Under the pieces are notes generated by a model. It was not told where the DNA came from. It saw only the letters and a list, made by a program, of their open reading frames with translations, and did no database searches. The translations under genes were made by a program, and so were the position numbers. Positions 1 through 9,181 of a stretch of 64,000 bases of DNA are shown one piece after another. Numbering within the stretch: the stretch's first letter is position 1; every line of letters starts with the position of its first letter. Source of the stretch: Proteocatella sp041738345 (lineage in GTDB: Bacteria; Bacillota; Clostridia; Peptostreptococcales; Filifactoraceae); assembly GCA_041738345.1 (NCBI GenBank), contig JBGSPX010000038.1, positions 1 to 64,000 on the forward strand, given 5' to 3'.

Positions 1-50
1 GGACGGAGATAGAACAAAAGAAACAACGAGCATTACAACAAGCAATATGA
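1..50 (+). CDS. 3' end of an unidentified gene (partial)
   Basis: One frame is open from the window edge to a TGA at 48-50 and encodes a glutamine- and charge-rich tail (TEIEQKKQRALQQAI). A strong hairpin starts two bases after the stop, which supports a real gene end. The fragment is too short to name. Its convergent position to two nuclease-like genes would fit a modification methyltransferase or another island gene, but that is only inference. Confidence 0.45.
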   Translation, partial: TEIEQKKQRALQQAI

Positions 51-51
51 A

Positions 52-87
52 AATATAACCAGCACTCTGATGAATGCTGGTTATATT
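52..87. terminator. Hairpin terminator between convergent genes
   Basis: A 13-bp perfect inverted repeat (AATATAACCAGCA and its complement, arms 52-64 and 75-87) directly follows the stop at 50. It has no long T-run on the plus strand. It separates the partial upstream gene from the convergent minus-strand gene ending at 152. Confidence 0.5.
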
Positions 88-151
88 AGAACCTACAATT
101 TAATTATTTTCTTTGTCTCCTTGACAAGGGACGTATCAATATGCTCTCATT

Positions 152-688
152 TTATTTGAAATCAACAAGAATGCTATCATATAGTTCTTTTATATCATGT
201 AAATCAGAATCATACATAACATAATTATCAAGATAACCATTATTTTCGATTTTGTTTATTTTTAACAGATGTTTTTTTGAAAACCAGCCAATAATTATGC
301 CTTTATATTCCTCAGGGTATAGACGAACCGATATATAAATATCTTTAGGTTTTTTATTAAATTGTTCGACCATTTCCAATGTTCGCTTATGGAACTTTTG
401 AGTTCTTGTTTTGACATCAATAGTTGTATTGTCAGGGAGAATAAAATCATAATTATCAGCTTCTCTATAAGAAGAACTATCTTCTTTAAATTCTATATTA
501 TTATCCATTAGAAATAATTTGAAAATTTTTTCACCCAATTTACCTTCAAACATTTTTTGTTGTTTATTATTTAAGCCACCTGGATGAAAATCATGTCTAT
601 TTGAAGTGAAGGATTTAGATAATTCAGCGTATTCTAATGCTTCATTTATGAAATCTATAGGTATAATGTATTTTTCTCTCAGAATCAT
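152..688 (-). CDS. Small PD-(D/E)XK nuclease-like protein
   Basis: A 178-residue protein with the layout of a PD-(D/E)XK nuclease. An N-terminal helix holds acidic residues (FEGKLGEKIFK, about 48-57). It is followed by YDF at 80-82 and then IDVKTR, where D91-V-K93 would be the (D/E)XK pair. Family knowledge suggests a metal-dependent DNA endonuclease such as a small type II restriction or Vsr/HJC-like enzyme; the target is unknown. The start overlaps the stop of the 464-residue gene by four bases (ATGA arrangement), so the two are translationally coupled and probably act together. I cannot name the specific family. Confidence 0.6.
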   Translation of the reverse strand: MILREKYIIPIDFINEALEYAELSKSFTSNRHDFHPGGLNNKQQKMFEGKLGEKIFKLFLMDNNIEFKEDSSSYREADNYDFILPDNTTIDVKTRTQKFHKRTLEMVEQFNKKPKDIYISVRLYPEEYKGIIIGWFSKKHLLKINKIENNGYLDNYVMYDSDLHDIKELYDSILVDFK

Positions 689-2079
689 ATCGAAACTCCT
701 TCGTTTAAAAATATGTCTTTAACACAATCAGGCGAATCTGGATTAATGAATATTTGACCATATTCATTAAGATACAAAAGTACTGCAGGGTGAGGAATAC
801 TAGTTTTTTTTCCACCAAAAATACTGACATATCTGTAAATTTTACATTTAGGGTAATATACTTTGATAAACTCATCTTCAATACTATCGTAATATTGAAT
901 TTCGTTAATACCATTTTGTAGTGTGGAAAGTTTCTTACCTTCAATTAGAAGTATAGTATTAGTTTCTTCATCGTGTAAAACAAGATCTGGTAAATAAAGG
1001 TTTTCATTAAATTTATCTTTTTTTGGTAAAGCAATCAGATTGTTTTTTGGAGTCTTGTAATAACCACGTTCACAACCCGCATGATTTTGATAAATTCCTC
1101 TCATTCCATAATATTCCCCAATAACATGAAGAAGAATTGAAGCCATTTTTTCAGAACTCATTTCATAATGCCAATAATTTTCAGGAAAAGATACTTTTTC
1201 TGGCATAATAATATCTTTGAGTTTTAGATCTAAAATATCACAAATATAAAGAAACTTATTGTTTCCACCAGTTTTAGTAACATATTTTTGTGATACGTTG
1301 TGATGTGTAATAACAATATCTTTATCCCAACCTAAATATCTTAGACATTTTGAAATAATTGATAACGCTCCTATATTGGGATCATGTCCTATATTCCCAG
1401 AATCGGAGGGTTTTGAAAGTCTACCAGAAATTTCAATTCTATCATCATATTTTGTTATATTAATTGGAACGTTTCCTTTAGGAGGTTTTCGCATTTTTGA
1501 TTTTAATTGGATTAAATCTTCTATTGAGTTGAAAGATTTAAACCATCTTGATGTATCCTTTCCTACAATGGTAACACCTATCGTAAGGAGCATATTTGTG
1601 CCAAAAACACTCGTATCACTAGGTTTTTTATCTTCTCTACAATCCAATTCATCATTATAGAGCATATAAAGCTTTGCTGTAGGGGCATATTGATTAATAA
1701 ATACAAATTTTGAAGCTCTCTGATAGACACCTGTATTTCTTGATTCGTCATCACTTGTTTTTGTTTCTTCTATTGCCATAAGGAGATTATCTATTTGACC
1801 ATCTTCGGGCACTAAATGCTGTTTAAAAACCAAAAAATCAAGAAAACTAGAACTTCCACTAACTGTTTTAATAAATATTTTGTCTATTCCAGAAATTTCG
1901 ATCCCTTCAGCTATATAGGTGAATTGAAATACTCCATTTTTCATGATAGGCCTTATTGTTAACTCTAAACTATCAGTTTTAAATTTTTGATTAAAATCTT
2001 TACAGTAAAGACAGGCTATTTGGTAGATTACTGATGTTTTTGGACGTTCTTCGGTTAAAATCCATAAATTATCTTTCAT
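685..2079 (-). CDS. Putative restriction-type endonuclease, PD-(D/E)XK
   Basis: A 464-residue protein, first gene of a two-gene minus-strand operon. Near the C-terminus is LPDLVLHD...LLIEGKK, where D365 and E380-G-K382 match the PD-(D/E)XK signature. A second motif-like stretch, IDNLLMAIEETKT (D97, E105-T-K107), could be another metal-binding centre or the true one. No transmembrane segment or ATPase motif is visible. Size, the companion nuclease and the divergent XRE regulator suggest a restriction-like enzyme, but no methyltransferase is complete in the window. AAAGGAGAAAT lies just before the start. The family is not recognised by name. Confidence 0.55.
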   Translation of the reverse strand: MKDNLWILTEERPKTSVIYQIACLYCKDFNQKFKTDSLELTIRPIMKNGVFQFTYIAEGIEISGIDKIFIKTVSGSSSFLDFLVFKQHLVPEDGQIDNLLMAIEETKTSDDESRNTGVYQRASKFVFINQYAPTAKLYMLYNDELDCREDKKPSDTSVFGTNMLLTIGVTIVGKDTSRWFKSFNSIEDLIQLKSKMRKPPKGNVPINITKYDDRIEISGRLSKPSDSGNIGHDPNIGALSIISKCLRYLGWDKDIVITHHNVSQKYVTKTGGNNKFLYICDILDLKLKDIIMPEKVSFPENYWHYEMSSEKMASILLHVIGEYYGMRGIYQNHAGCERGYYKTPKNNLIALPKKDKFNENLYLPDLVLHDEETNTILLIEGKKLSTLQNGINEIQYYDSIEDEFIKVYYPKCKIYRYVSIFGGKKTSIPHPAVLLYLNEYGQIFINPDSPDCVKDIFLNEGVSI

Positions 2080-2141
2080 TTATATTTCTCCTTTTCTTTT
2101 ATTTTATTTCTCAACTAAAAAATAAATTTTGTAGTGAAAAG

Positions 2142-2168
2142 CATTGTTGTGTAAATTATAAAACAATG
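2142..2168. promoter_or_regulatory. Candidate operator dyad of the XRE regulator
   Basis: CATTGTT at 2142-2148 and AACAATG at 2162-2168 form a perfect 7-bp inverted repeat. It sits across the -35 to -10 spacer of the regulator promoter, in the divergent region between the nuclease operon and the XRE gene. This is a typical place for an autoregulatory repressor site. Confidence 0.4.
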
Positions 2169-2175
2169 ATACAAT
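2147..2175 (+). promoter_or_regulatory. Sigma-A type promoter for the XRE regulator
   Basis: TTGTGT (2147-2152), a 17-bp spacer, then TACAAT (2170-2175), placed 43 bases before the chosen ATG at 2219. Confidence 0.5.
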
Positions 2176-2218
2176 TTTAAATACCACATATATGCAGTTT
2201 ACAAAAAAGGAGATTTTT

Positions 2219-2941
2219 ATGAGTGTTGGTGAAAAATTAAAACTATATCGTAAGTATAGAAAGATATCACAAGAAGAGGTGGCATATAGAGCTGGAATTA
2301 ATGAAAAATACTATGGAAGGATTGAGCGCAATCAGAGTTTTCCTACAATCATAATATTAGAAAAAATATGTTTGGCTTTAAATATTAGTATGGCAGAGTT
2401 ATTTATATTTGAAGTTGGATATCTAGAGAAGAATTTACATAGAAACATTAAGATTGCTAGCTCTATAATCAAATTAAATAAGTATGAAATAGATGTTCAT
2501 TTTAATAGGAATGCTATGATTGAAAATTGCGAAAGTTCAATTTGGCATAACGGATATTTAGGTTCTATGAGTTTTGATGAATTTGAATTAAAATTATTTG
2601 CAGTCGGGAATATAAAAGCAAGGTTATATTTGAATTATGAAGAAGTATTAGAATTAGATAATGACAATGTGGGAAATGAATTAAATAAATATATATCGAG
2701 TGATGAAATGCTAATTGAAGTTATAGAATTCTGTTCTTACGATAAAAAAGTATTAGAACGTAATAACGGAAATGCTCTTTTTGTTTTGGAAAATAATTGG
2801 ATAGAGGCAGTATTGTTGAACAATAGTAAGGGTGAAGTTATGTATGAAGATATTGTTTTAGATATTGATAATGTCATGGAGGCGCTGAATAATAAAGAGC
2901 TTTTGTTTAGCTATATATTTGATGATAATAGTAGTCTGTAA
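2219..2941 (+). CDS. XRE-family transcriptional regulator
   Basis: A 240-residue protein. The first 60 residues form an XRE/Cro helix-turn-helix (GEKLKLYRKYRKISQEEVAYRAGI, then YYGRIERNQSFPT). The remaining 180 residues are an acidic domain I do not recognise. I chose ATG 2219 because AAGGAG at 2207-2212 is 6 bases upstream; an earlier in-frame ATG at 2192 has no such site. It is divergent from the nuclease operon and upstream of the two helicase genes, so it may control both sides. It is much longer than the roughly 80-residue controller proteins of restriction systems. Confidence 0.8.
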   Translation: MSVGEKLKLYRKYRKISQEEVAYRAGINEKYYGRIERNQSFPTIIILEKICLALNISMAELFIFEVGYLEKNLHRNIKIASSIIKLNKYEIDVHFNRNAMIENCESSIWHNGYLGSMSFDEFELKLFAVGNIKARLYLNYEEVLELDNDNVGNELNKYISSDEMLIEVIEFCSYDKKVLERNNGNALFVLENNWIEAVLLNNSKGEVMYEDIVLDIDNVMEALNNKELLFSYIFDDNSSL

Positions 2942-3275
2942 TTAATTTATAGAAAAGAACATCATGATTATAATAAAAAAATGTTTAATATTATAAAGAT
3001 TGATATAAAAAAATTCAAAAAAATTAAACGTCAGTATTCAAGTATCTTAGTGCGAAGCAGCTTTAATCAGCTTGTTTGCACAATAAAAACATCTTAATCT
3101 ATGTGTAGTAAAAGTTATAATTCTTATTATAGCAACAATCTTCTTTCAGGGGATATTTGTGATATTATAACTCAATGATAAGTGAAAATAATAGGTATTA
3201 TTATTTTTAATAAAAATATAAAGGAATACTGGATTTAAAACTTTACATTACAAAAAATAATTTAGGAGAAATATT
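2942..3275 (+). other. 334-bp intergenic region with a hairpin
   Basis: No coding frame of note. GTGCGAA at 3050-3056 pairs with TTTGCAC at 3075-3081, with an inner AGCT/AGCT stem around the loop TTAATC, giving a compact 32-base hairpin. It has no T-run, so it is not a classic terminator. TATTAT at 3163-3168 could be a -10 element for the helicase gene, but the matching -35 is poor. A small RNA or leader structure is possible; nothing proves it. Confidence 0.3.
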
Positions 3276-6200
3276 ATGAGATATATTAAGCTGGATTCAA
3301 TTGTTAGGTTTATAAGTAATAACTGTATACGCGATTTAAGAATGAGTGTATTGAAAGAAGTTAATGTTAAAAAGAACTGCCTTAAATTTGGTGAATATTA
3401 CATAATAACTGACAATAATATAAGTACTTCTAAAAACGAAATTGATTTAGGTAAAATAGATAGATTAACTTTAAAAGAAGAGGATCGAATCGGATTGGCA
3501 ATTATGATTTTTTTAAATCACGATGAAGAAAATATATTAGATCAATATAAAATAATTTGTACAAATATATTTGATGATAGGTTAAATTCTAATATCAATA
3601 TATCAAAGAAATTTATTATAAACATTAAAAGACAATTCGAAGATGGGTTGAAAATAGTTGAGAATTTTGTTGAAGCTAAGGATTTATTAATTATAGAAAA
3701 TCATTGTGAATTTTGCAATAACATTAACAATTGCCAGGAGGATATAATCAGAAAAAATAAATTACAAATTTTGTCTATTCTTACGTTTGAAGATATAGAA
3801 TATTTGAATAAAAATAATATTTATTTTTTAGATGAACTGACAAATAAAATCGGAATAATAGATAATGCACATGAATTTTTAAAAGATAAAAAAGCTGATA
3901 TTAAAAAATTTTTACAGCAATTTGATTGTAGTGAAAAAAAAGTGTCTTTGTTAAACAAATACTATTTGAACTGGAATGAATCCAATAAAGCTAGAGAATA
4001 TATAGTTACTTTTCAAGGACATTCAAAAACTGATATAGTATATTCGTTTTCTATAAAGTCTTTGTTTAATAACGAAAGTATAAAATGTAAACATATTATT
4101 ATGAAAGAAAAACCATTAAATAAAGAGCAAATAATACTTCATTATTCAACTATCATTAAAGAAATTTATGAATGTATAAATAAAAACCATAAAGAAGAGA
4201 AAGATGTTGTTTTTTATGTGTTAGCACCTTATGAGAGAAAAAATTTTGAAAAAATAATAGAAACATTAATTCAGTATCAAAGTCATATAAAAAACCTAAA
4301 TGAGTTACTATTTGTATCCGAATATTTTGGTTTTAATTATTATATTCAAGAAGAAACTAAAATTTATATAAACCCCTTCATAGAAACTTGGATAGATATA
4401 AAAAGCTTGATAGAAAAATATTTTGTAATAAATATTCCTTTTAAATACACATTTAAGGAAACATTAGAGTCTTTTTGTGAAAATGAAGTAGATATAGATG
4501 AAAGTATAATAAGTGACACATTTAAAATGTCTTGGGCATTAAGCCCTAAATGTATAAATGAAATATGGTATAAGAATTTCGAAGTAGGAATAGAGTCTAT
4601 AATAAAATCTAGATTTGATTATTTAGAGTGTTTTATAATAAACTTTAAAAACAAAATTAAAGAAAAAGAAATAACACCATCTAAACGTTCTTTTAAAGAC
4701 AATAACAGTTTTTTGGGAAGATTTATTGTTAAAGAAGCTGTAACTACAATTAAAGAATATAAGAGTCAATTTACGAATATACCGTTTGAGAGGCTTGTAG
4801 AAAAAGGGGTATTTCTAGAATGTGAATTGCCTCATTCTAAAACTTCGTTTATCGATAAATTCAATAAGAATAAATATTTTTATGAATTTTCTTTGAAACA
4901 AAATGAATATCAGCCAAATTTTATCAACCGTATGGTTGAAGCTTTTGAAAGTAATAGCTTTACAGAATTTTTAGAAATGAATTCAAAATTTCAAAACATT
5001 CTAAAGGATCTGACATTTGCGAATGAATTTGGAAAGTGTGCTACAGAAAAAAATATACAGCATAAATTTTATATATCTGAATCTTGCTATGATAACAATG
5101 AAAAAGCTAATGATATTAAACTTTTAAGTAATTTAAATAAAAATATTGATATAAAGAATATATTAAATGGAGAAACTTTTAAGTTGGAGTATAGAGAAAT
5201 TAAAGATCTTATTGGTAAACAAATTGAAGTATATAGAAATCTTTGTAATAAAAAAGTTACTCTTTTGTGGGGACCGCCGGGTACAGGAAAAACTTTTTGT
5301 ATAGGGCAAATGGTAAATCAAATACTTAAAACTGACCCGGAATTAAAAATTTTAGTAACAGGGTTTACTCATTTGTCAATTGAAAATTGTCTTGAAAAAA
5401 TTATAAAATATGGTGTTAATAAAAATAAAGTGTGTAAATTAGATAAAATGAGTAGTTTAGATGGCAACGCTGTACTACTGTCTGATACAAGCGCAAAGTA
5501 TAACTTCAAGTATTTTGATACATTAGAATTTAGTGTTGTAGGATCTACAGTATATAAAATAACTCAAATTCCTGAAGAAGAAGAATATGATTTGATTATT
5601 GTGGACGAAGCTTCACAATTAAAAATTCCTGAATTTCTAATGATTTTAAATAGAATTAATAATAAAACAAAATTCTTAATAGTAGGAGATAATAAGCAAC
5701 TGCCACCTATTGTTAAGAATAGGTATTTAAATGAAAAAAGGGAGCCAATATTGGAAACCTCTTCGATTTTTGATTATTTATTTAGCAAGAAGGAGAATAT
5801 AGTTCAACTTGAAGAATGTTTTAGAATGAATAAAACTATTTCATATTATCCGTCAAATATGATTTATGACGGAAAGTTAACATCATATGTAAATAATGAA
5901 TATGACATATTGAAGTTCAATACTGATTTAGATGAACGTAACTATTTATCTTATATAGCCCATGAAGATTATCCTGTTATTCTATGTCTTATTGATAACA
6001 ATGGGGAGAGAGATAGCAAAAATAAAATCGAGTCTGAGCTTACCTCAAACTTAGCATTATATTTTAAACAAAATTTAAAATATGAGGGTTCGTTTTGGAA
6101 AAAGAATTTATCAGTTGTTTCACCACATCATTCTCAAATTAATTTAATTAAAAAGGATTTAGAAATAAGTTTTGAAAATGAAAATGAAAATGATAAGCTT

Positions 6201-6530
6201 TTTTTTGTGGATACTGTAGATAAAATACAGGGGCAAGAATCAGATATAGTTATTGTAAGTTATGGAGTGACAGATTCCTTAATTGCATTAAAAGAAAAAG
6301 AATTTATTTATAATTTAAACAGGTTAAATGTATCAATAACTAGAGCAAGAAAAAAATTAGTTGTTATTATGTCAAAAGGATTATTAGATATTAATCACAA
6401 ACTAATTGATGATGAAAAACTAAAGGAACACATAGAATTTATGACGGGATATGTAAATTATGTAAAAGAAAAAAAAGAAAACAGAAGTATAAATGATATT
6501 GAAATATATAGAATGAAAATCACAGATTAA
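3276..6530 (+). CDS. Upf1/Dna2-like SF1B helicase with Cas4/Dna2-style cysteine N-terminal domain
   Basis: A 1084-residue protein. The C-terminal half is a full superfamily 1B helicase of the AAA_11/AAA_12 (Upf1/Dna2) type: Walker A GPPGTGKT at 666-673, DEAS at 777-780, GDNKQLPP (motif III), Q-G-Q-E-S-D near motif V, and NVSITRARKKL (motif VI). The N-terminus has C17 in an NNCIRDL context and C144-x2-C147-x5-C153, the cysteine spacing of the Fe-S cluster in Cas4/Dna2/TM0106-type nucleases. I cannot find the PD-(D/E)XK catalytic residues between these cysteines, so the nuclease may be dead or too diverged. AGGAG lies 7 bases before the ATG. The next helicase gene starts 72 bases downstream, probably in the same transcript. 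Confidence 0.8.
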   Translation: MRYIKLDSIVRFISNNCIRDLRMSVLKEVNVKKNCLKFGEYYIITDNNISTSKNEIDLGKIDRLTLKEEDRIGLAIMIFLNHDEENILDQYKIICTNIFDDRLNSNINISKKFIINIKRQFEDGLKIVENFVEAKDLLIIENHCEFCNNINNCQEDIIRKNKLQILSILTFEDIEYLNKNNIYFLDELTNKIGIIDNAHEFLKDKKADIKKFLQQFDCSEKKVSLLNKYYLNWNESNKAREYIVTFQGHSKTDIVYSFSIKSLFNNESIKCKHIIMKEKPLNKEQIILHYSTIIKEIYECINKNHKEEKDVVFYVLAPYERKNFEKIIETLIQYQSHIKNLNELLFVSEYFGFNYYIQEETKIYINPFIETWIDIKSLIEKYFVINIPFKYTFKETLESFCENEVDIDESIISDTFKMSWALSPKCINEIWYKNFEVGIESIIKSRFDYLECFIINFKNKIKEKEITPSKRSFKDNNSFLGRFIVKEAVTTIKEYKSQFTNIPFERLVEKGVFLECELPHSKTSFIDKFNKNKYFYEFSLKQNEYQPNFINRMVEAFESNSFTEFLEMNSKFQNILKDLTFANEFGKCATEKNIQHKFYISESCYDNNEKANDIKLLSNLNKNIDIKNILNGETFKLEYREIKDLIGKQIEVYRNLCNKKVTLLWGPPGTGKTFCIGQMVNQILKTDPELKILVTGFTHLSIENCLEKIIKYGVNKNKVCKLDKMSSLDGNAVLLSDTSAKYNFKYFDTLEFSVVGSTVYKITQIPEEEEYDLIIVDEASQLKIPEFLMILNRINNKTKFLIVGDNKQLPPIVKNRYLNEKREPILETSSIFDYLFSKKENIVQLEECFRMNKTISYYPSNMIYDGKLTSYVNNEYDILKFNTDLDERNYLSYIAHEDYPVILCLIDNNGERDSKNKIESELTSNLALYFKQNLKYEGSFWKKNLSVVSPHHSQINLIKKDLEISFENENENDKLFFVDTVDKIQGQESDIVIVSYGVTDSLIALKEKEFIYNLNRLNVSITRARKKLVVIMSKGLLDINHKLIDDEKLKEHIEFMTGYVNYVKEKKENRSINDIEIYRMKITD

Positions 6531-6601
6531 CTTAAATGATATATTTGAAATAAGTTATTAATGTTAAACCAATATATACTGAGTTTAGATTAGGGGGAAT
6601 T

Positions 6602-9181
6602 ATGATTTTAAATGAAAAACAGCAATTATTGGTAGATGAGCACTTGGAAAATATTATTTTACTAGCATCAGCTGGAACTGGAAAAACAGATACACTATCC
6701 ATGCGAATTGCAAAAATAATAAAAGAAAAAAGAGCAGAACCATCAGAAATATTATGTATTACTTTTACAAATAAGGCTTGTAGAGAAATGAAAGAGCGAA
6801 TTGAAAAGGTAGTGGGAGAATTATCTAAAGACATAACTATCAAAACTTTTCATAGCTTCTGTTTTGATATAATAAAAATGCAAGCTAAAAAAACAACAGA
6901 TGTATTTAGGGATTTTGCTATTTATGATGAAAAAGATTGTGAAGAAATTTTATTAAATTGTAATCATTGTGGATATTCTATACCATCTCTTAAGGCTTTT
7001 ATAGATAAGGTTAAGATTACTAAGGCTGAAGAAAATATTTCTACAGGAAATTCTATTTTAGACTATGAAACTGCAATGGATATTCTATTTAGAGAAAAAA
7101 TAGATAAAATTGATGCTATTTGTACTGAAAAAGGAAGCTTAAATAATGATTTGAAAACTTTTTTGCGAAATGAAGGTAATATATTGTTAGAAAAATATAA
7201 TTCAAATTTGCAAAATAACCATGGACTAGATTTTACAGATTTAATTGTTATAACTAAAGAATTATTTAATGATAAGGAAATAGTTAAAGCTCTTAGTAAT
7301 AAATATAAGTATATAAACATAGACGAAGTTCAAGACACAAGTATTGTAGAATATGATGTAATTGAAAGTATATTCGAAAATAATAATATATTAATATGTG
7401 GAGATATATTTCAAACAATATATCAATGGAGAGGTTCTGAACCTAATAAAATATTTAAAGTATTTAAAGAAAAATATAATCCATTAGAAATAATTTTTGA
7501 TGTGAATTATAGGGCTACTAAAAATTTAACTGATGCTTCTTTAGGTTATCTTGAAAATTCATTTCCAGAGCAAACTAAAGAAATATACAAAACTCATATT
7601 AAATCTGAATCTGAAGAAGAAGGTGAAAAAATTGTTTTAAAAGTAGCAAATAACATTGCTCAAGAAAGTTACTTTTTATTTGAAAAAATAAAGGAACTCT
7701 CACTACAAAATACTAAGTTACCTGAAACTTGTATTTTAACAAGAGATAATTTCTATAATGTGGATCTTAGTAAAAATTTAAAAAAATTAATGGATAAAGA
7801 AAATTTAAATTTCGAGTTTATACTGGTAGATCAGTATAAATTTTTTAGAAGACAAGAAATAAAGGATATAATGGCGTTTTTAAAACTTTTAGCCAATAGG
7901 CACGATTCTTTAAGTTTAGAAAGGATTGCGAAACGCTTTCCTACTGGGATAGGAGAAAAAACTTTATCAGATATAAACTCTGATGATTACAAAAATGTAG
8001 GGATATCACTGTCTGATTTTATAAATAGTAATGTGTTACTTTATGGAGAAATTTATGCTTTATTGATAAATGAATACCAAAATAATAATGTAATAGTATT
8101 TGATGTGGAAAGTACAGGTATTGATGTTACAAAGGATGAAATAATACAAATTGCTGCAATTAAAATAGATGGTAATGGTGATGTGATAAGTAAATTCGAA
8201 AGATTTATTAGAAGTAGTAAAAGTACTAAAGCATCGCAGCACATACATGGATTTAGTGATGAATATTTAGAAAAGCATGGAGAAAATAAAAAAAGTGTTT
8301 TAAAGGATTTTATTGAGTTTTCAAAAAATGCCGTAATCGTAGGACATAATGTTCAATATGATATAAATATACTTACAAGTGAACTAGAAAGAGAACAAAT
8401 CGGAAAACCTCAATTTAAAGCATTCTATGATACGCTAGATATATATAAACGATTTTATCCCAAAGTATTTAATCATAAGCTTGAAACTTTAAGTAAAGAA
8501 TTCGGAACATCTAATAAGCCGAGTCATAATGCAATGGATGATATTTTAGCTACAGCTGAACTTTTAGTTAGAGCTATTAATTTAAACTTAATTCCAACTC
8601 AAATGAAGAGAATTGGATATACAAATAAACATTTAAAAGCATTTTCTGATTTATCCAAACAATTAGATACTCTTTTTAACGAAACACAAGAATTAAGGCC
8701 CTATAGTATAGTTGAAAAAATTGTAAAAGATTTTCAACTCGAAAAAATGTATCCACAAGATGAGCGTATTGAAAAAATAAATAGGATAAGAGATTTCTAT
8801 AGACTATTAAGAGAAATTGACGATAAAAATAAAAATGCGAAAGATGCCTTATTAAATATTGTTATGTTAACATCGATTTCAAATGGTGAGCTAGAAGAGA
8901 TGATTATAAGAAAAAGTAAAAAAACACGAATTCCTATAATAACCGTACATCAAGCTAAAGGTTTAGAATTTGAAAATGTATTTATTTCAGGGGTACAAAA
9001 AAATACATTTCCTTCATATCGTTCACTAAAAACTAATGATTTAGAAGAAGAAAAAAGGACTTTTTATGTAGCCTTGACAAGAGCAAAACAAAGACTGTAT
9101 ATTACATGTAATACTAGTAAGGGACAAATGAGCCCATTTATAGGCAACATACCCTCAACTTATATAAAAAATGAAATCTGA
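6602..9181 (+). CDS. UvrD-like SF1A helicase with internal DEDDh exonuclease domain
   Basis: An 859-residue protein. UvrD/Rep motifs in order are: EKQQ Q-motif, Walker A ASAGTGKT (K28), ITFTNKACREM (Ia), INIDEVQDTS (II), GDIFQTIYQWRG (III), VNYRATKNL (IV), TVHQAKGLEFE (V) and YVALTRAKQRL (VI). Between motifs IV and V, at about residues 494-660, lies a complete DnaQ-like DEDDh exonuclease: FDVESTG (D501, E503), GHNVQYD and HNAMDD. All five catalytic residues appear present. The exonuclease occupies roughly the place where UvrD carries its 2B region. A protein with 3'-5' translocation and 3'-5' exonuclease activity is expected by inference. GGGG lies just before the ATG. It follows the Upf1-like helicase by 71 bases. 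Confidence 0.85.
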   Translation: MILNEKQQLLVDEHLENIILLASAGTGKTDTLSMRIAKIIKEKRAEPSEILCITFTNKACREMKERIEKVVGELSKDITIKTFHSFCFDIIKMQAKKTTDVFRDFAIYDEKDCEEILLNCNHCGYSIPSLKAFIDKVKITKAEENISTGNSILDYETAMDILFREKIDKIDAICTEKGSLNNDLKTFLRNEGNILLEKYNSNLQNNHGLDFTDLIVITKELFNDKEIVKALSNKYKYINIDEVQDTSIVEYDVIESIFENNNILICGDIFQTIYQWRGSEPNKIFKVFKEKYNPLEIIFDVNYRATKNLTDASLGYLENSFPEQTKEIYKTHIKSESEEEGEKIVLKVANNIAQESYFLFEKIKELSLQNTKLPETCILTRDNFYNVDLSKNLKKLMDKENLNFEFILVDQYKFFRRQEIKDIMAFLKLLANRHDSLSLERIAKRFPTGIGEKTLSDINSDDYKNVGISLSDFINSNVLLYGEIYALLINEYQNNNVIVFDVESTGIDVTKDEIIQIAAIKIDGNGDVISKFERFIRSSKSTKASQHIHGFSDEYLEKHGENKKSVLKDFIEFSKNAVIVGHNVQYDINILTSELEREQIGKPQFKAFYDTLDIYKRFYPKVFNHKLETLSKEFGTSNKPSHNAMDDILATAELLVRAINLNLIPTQMKRIGYTNKHLKAFSDLSKQLDTLFNETQELRPYSIVEKIVKDFQLEKMYPQDERIEKINRIRDFYRLLREIDDKNKNAKDALLNIVMLTSISNGELEEMIIRKSKKTRIPIITVHQAKGLEFENVFISGVQKNTFPSYRSLKTNDLEEEKRTFYVALTRAKQRLYITCNTSKGQMSPFIGNIPSTYIKNEI

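Noticed and set aside
1..50. Calling the left-edge fragment a methyltransferase
   Set aside because: Fifteen residues cannot support this, although the context makes it tempting.
1376..1660. Plus-strand frame opposite the large nuclease gene
   Set aside because: It is a shadow of the minus-strand coding sequence with no ribosome site.
2219..3275. XRE gene as the antitoxin of a toxin-antitoxin pair
   Set aside because: No small partner gene is found on either side, and the protein is far longer than usual antitoxins.
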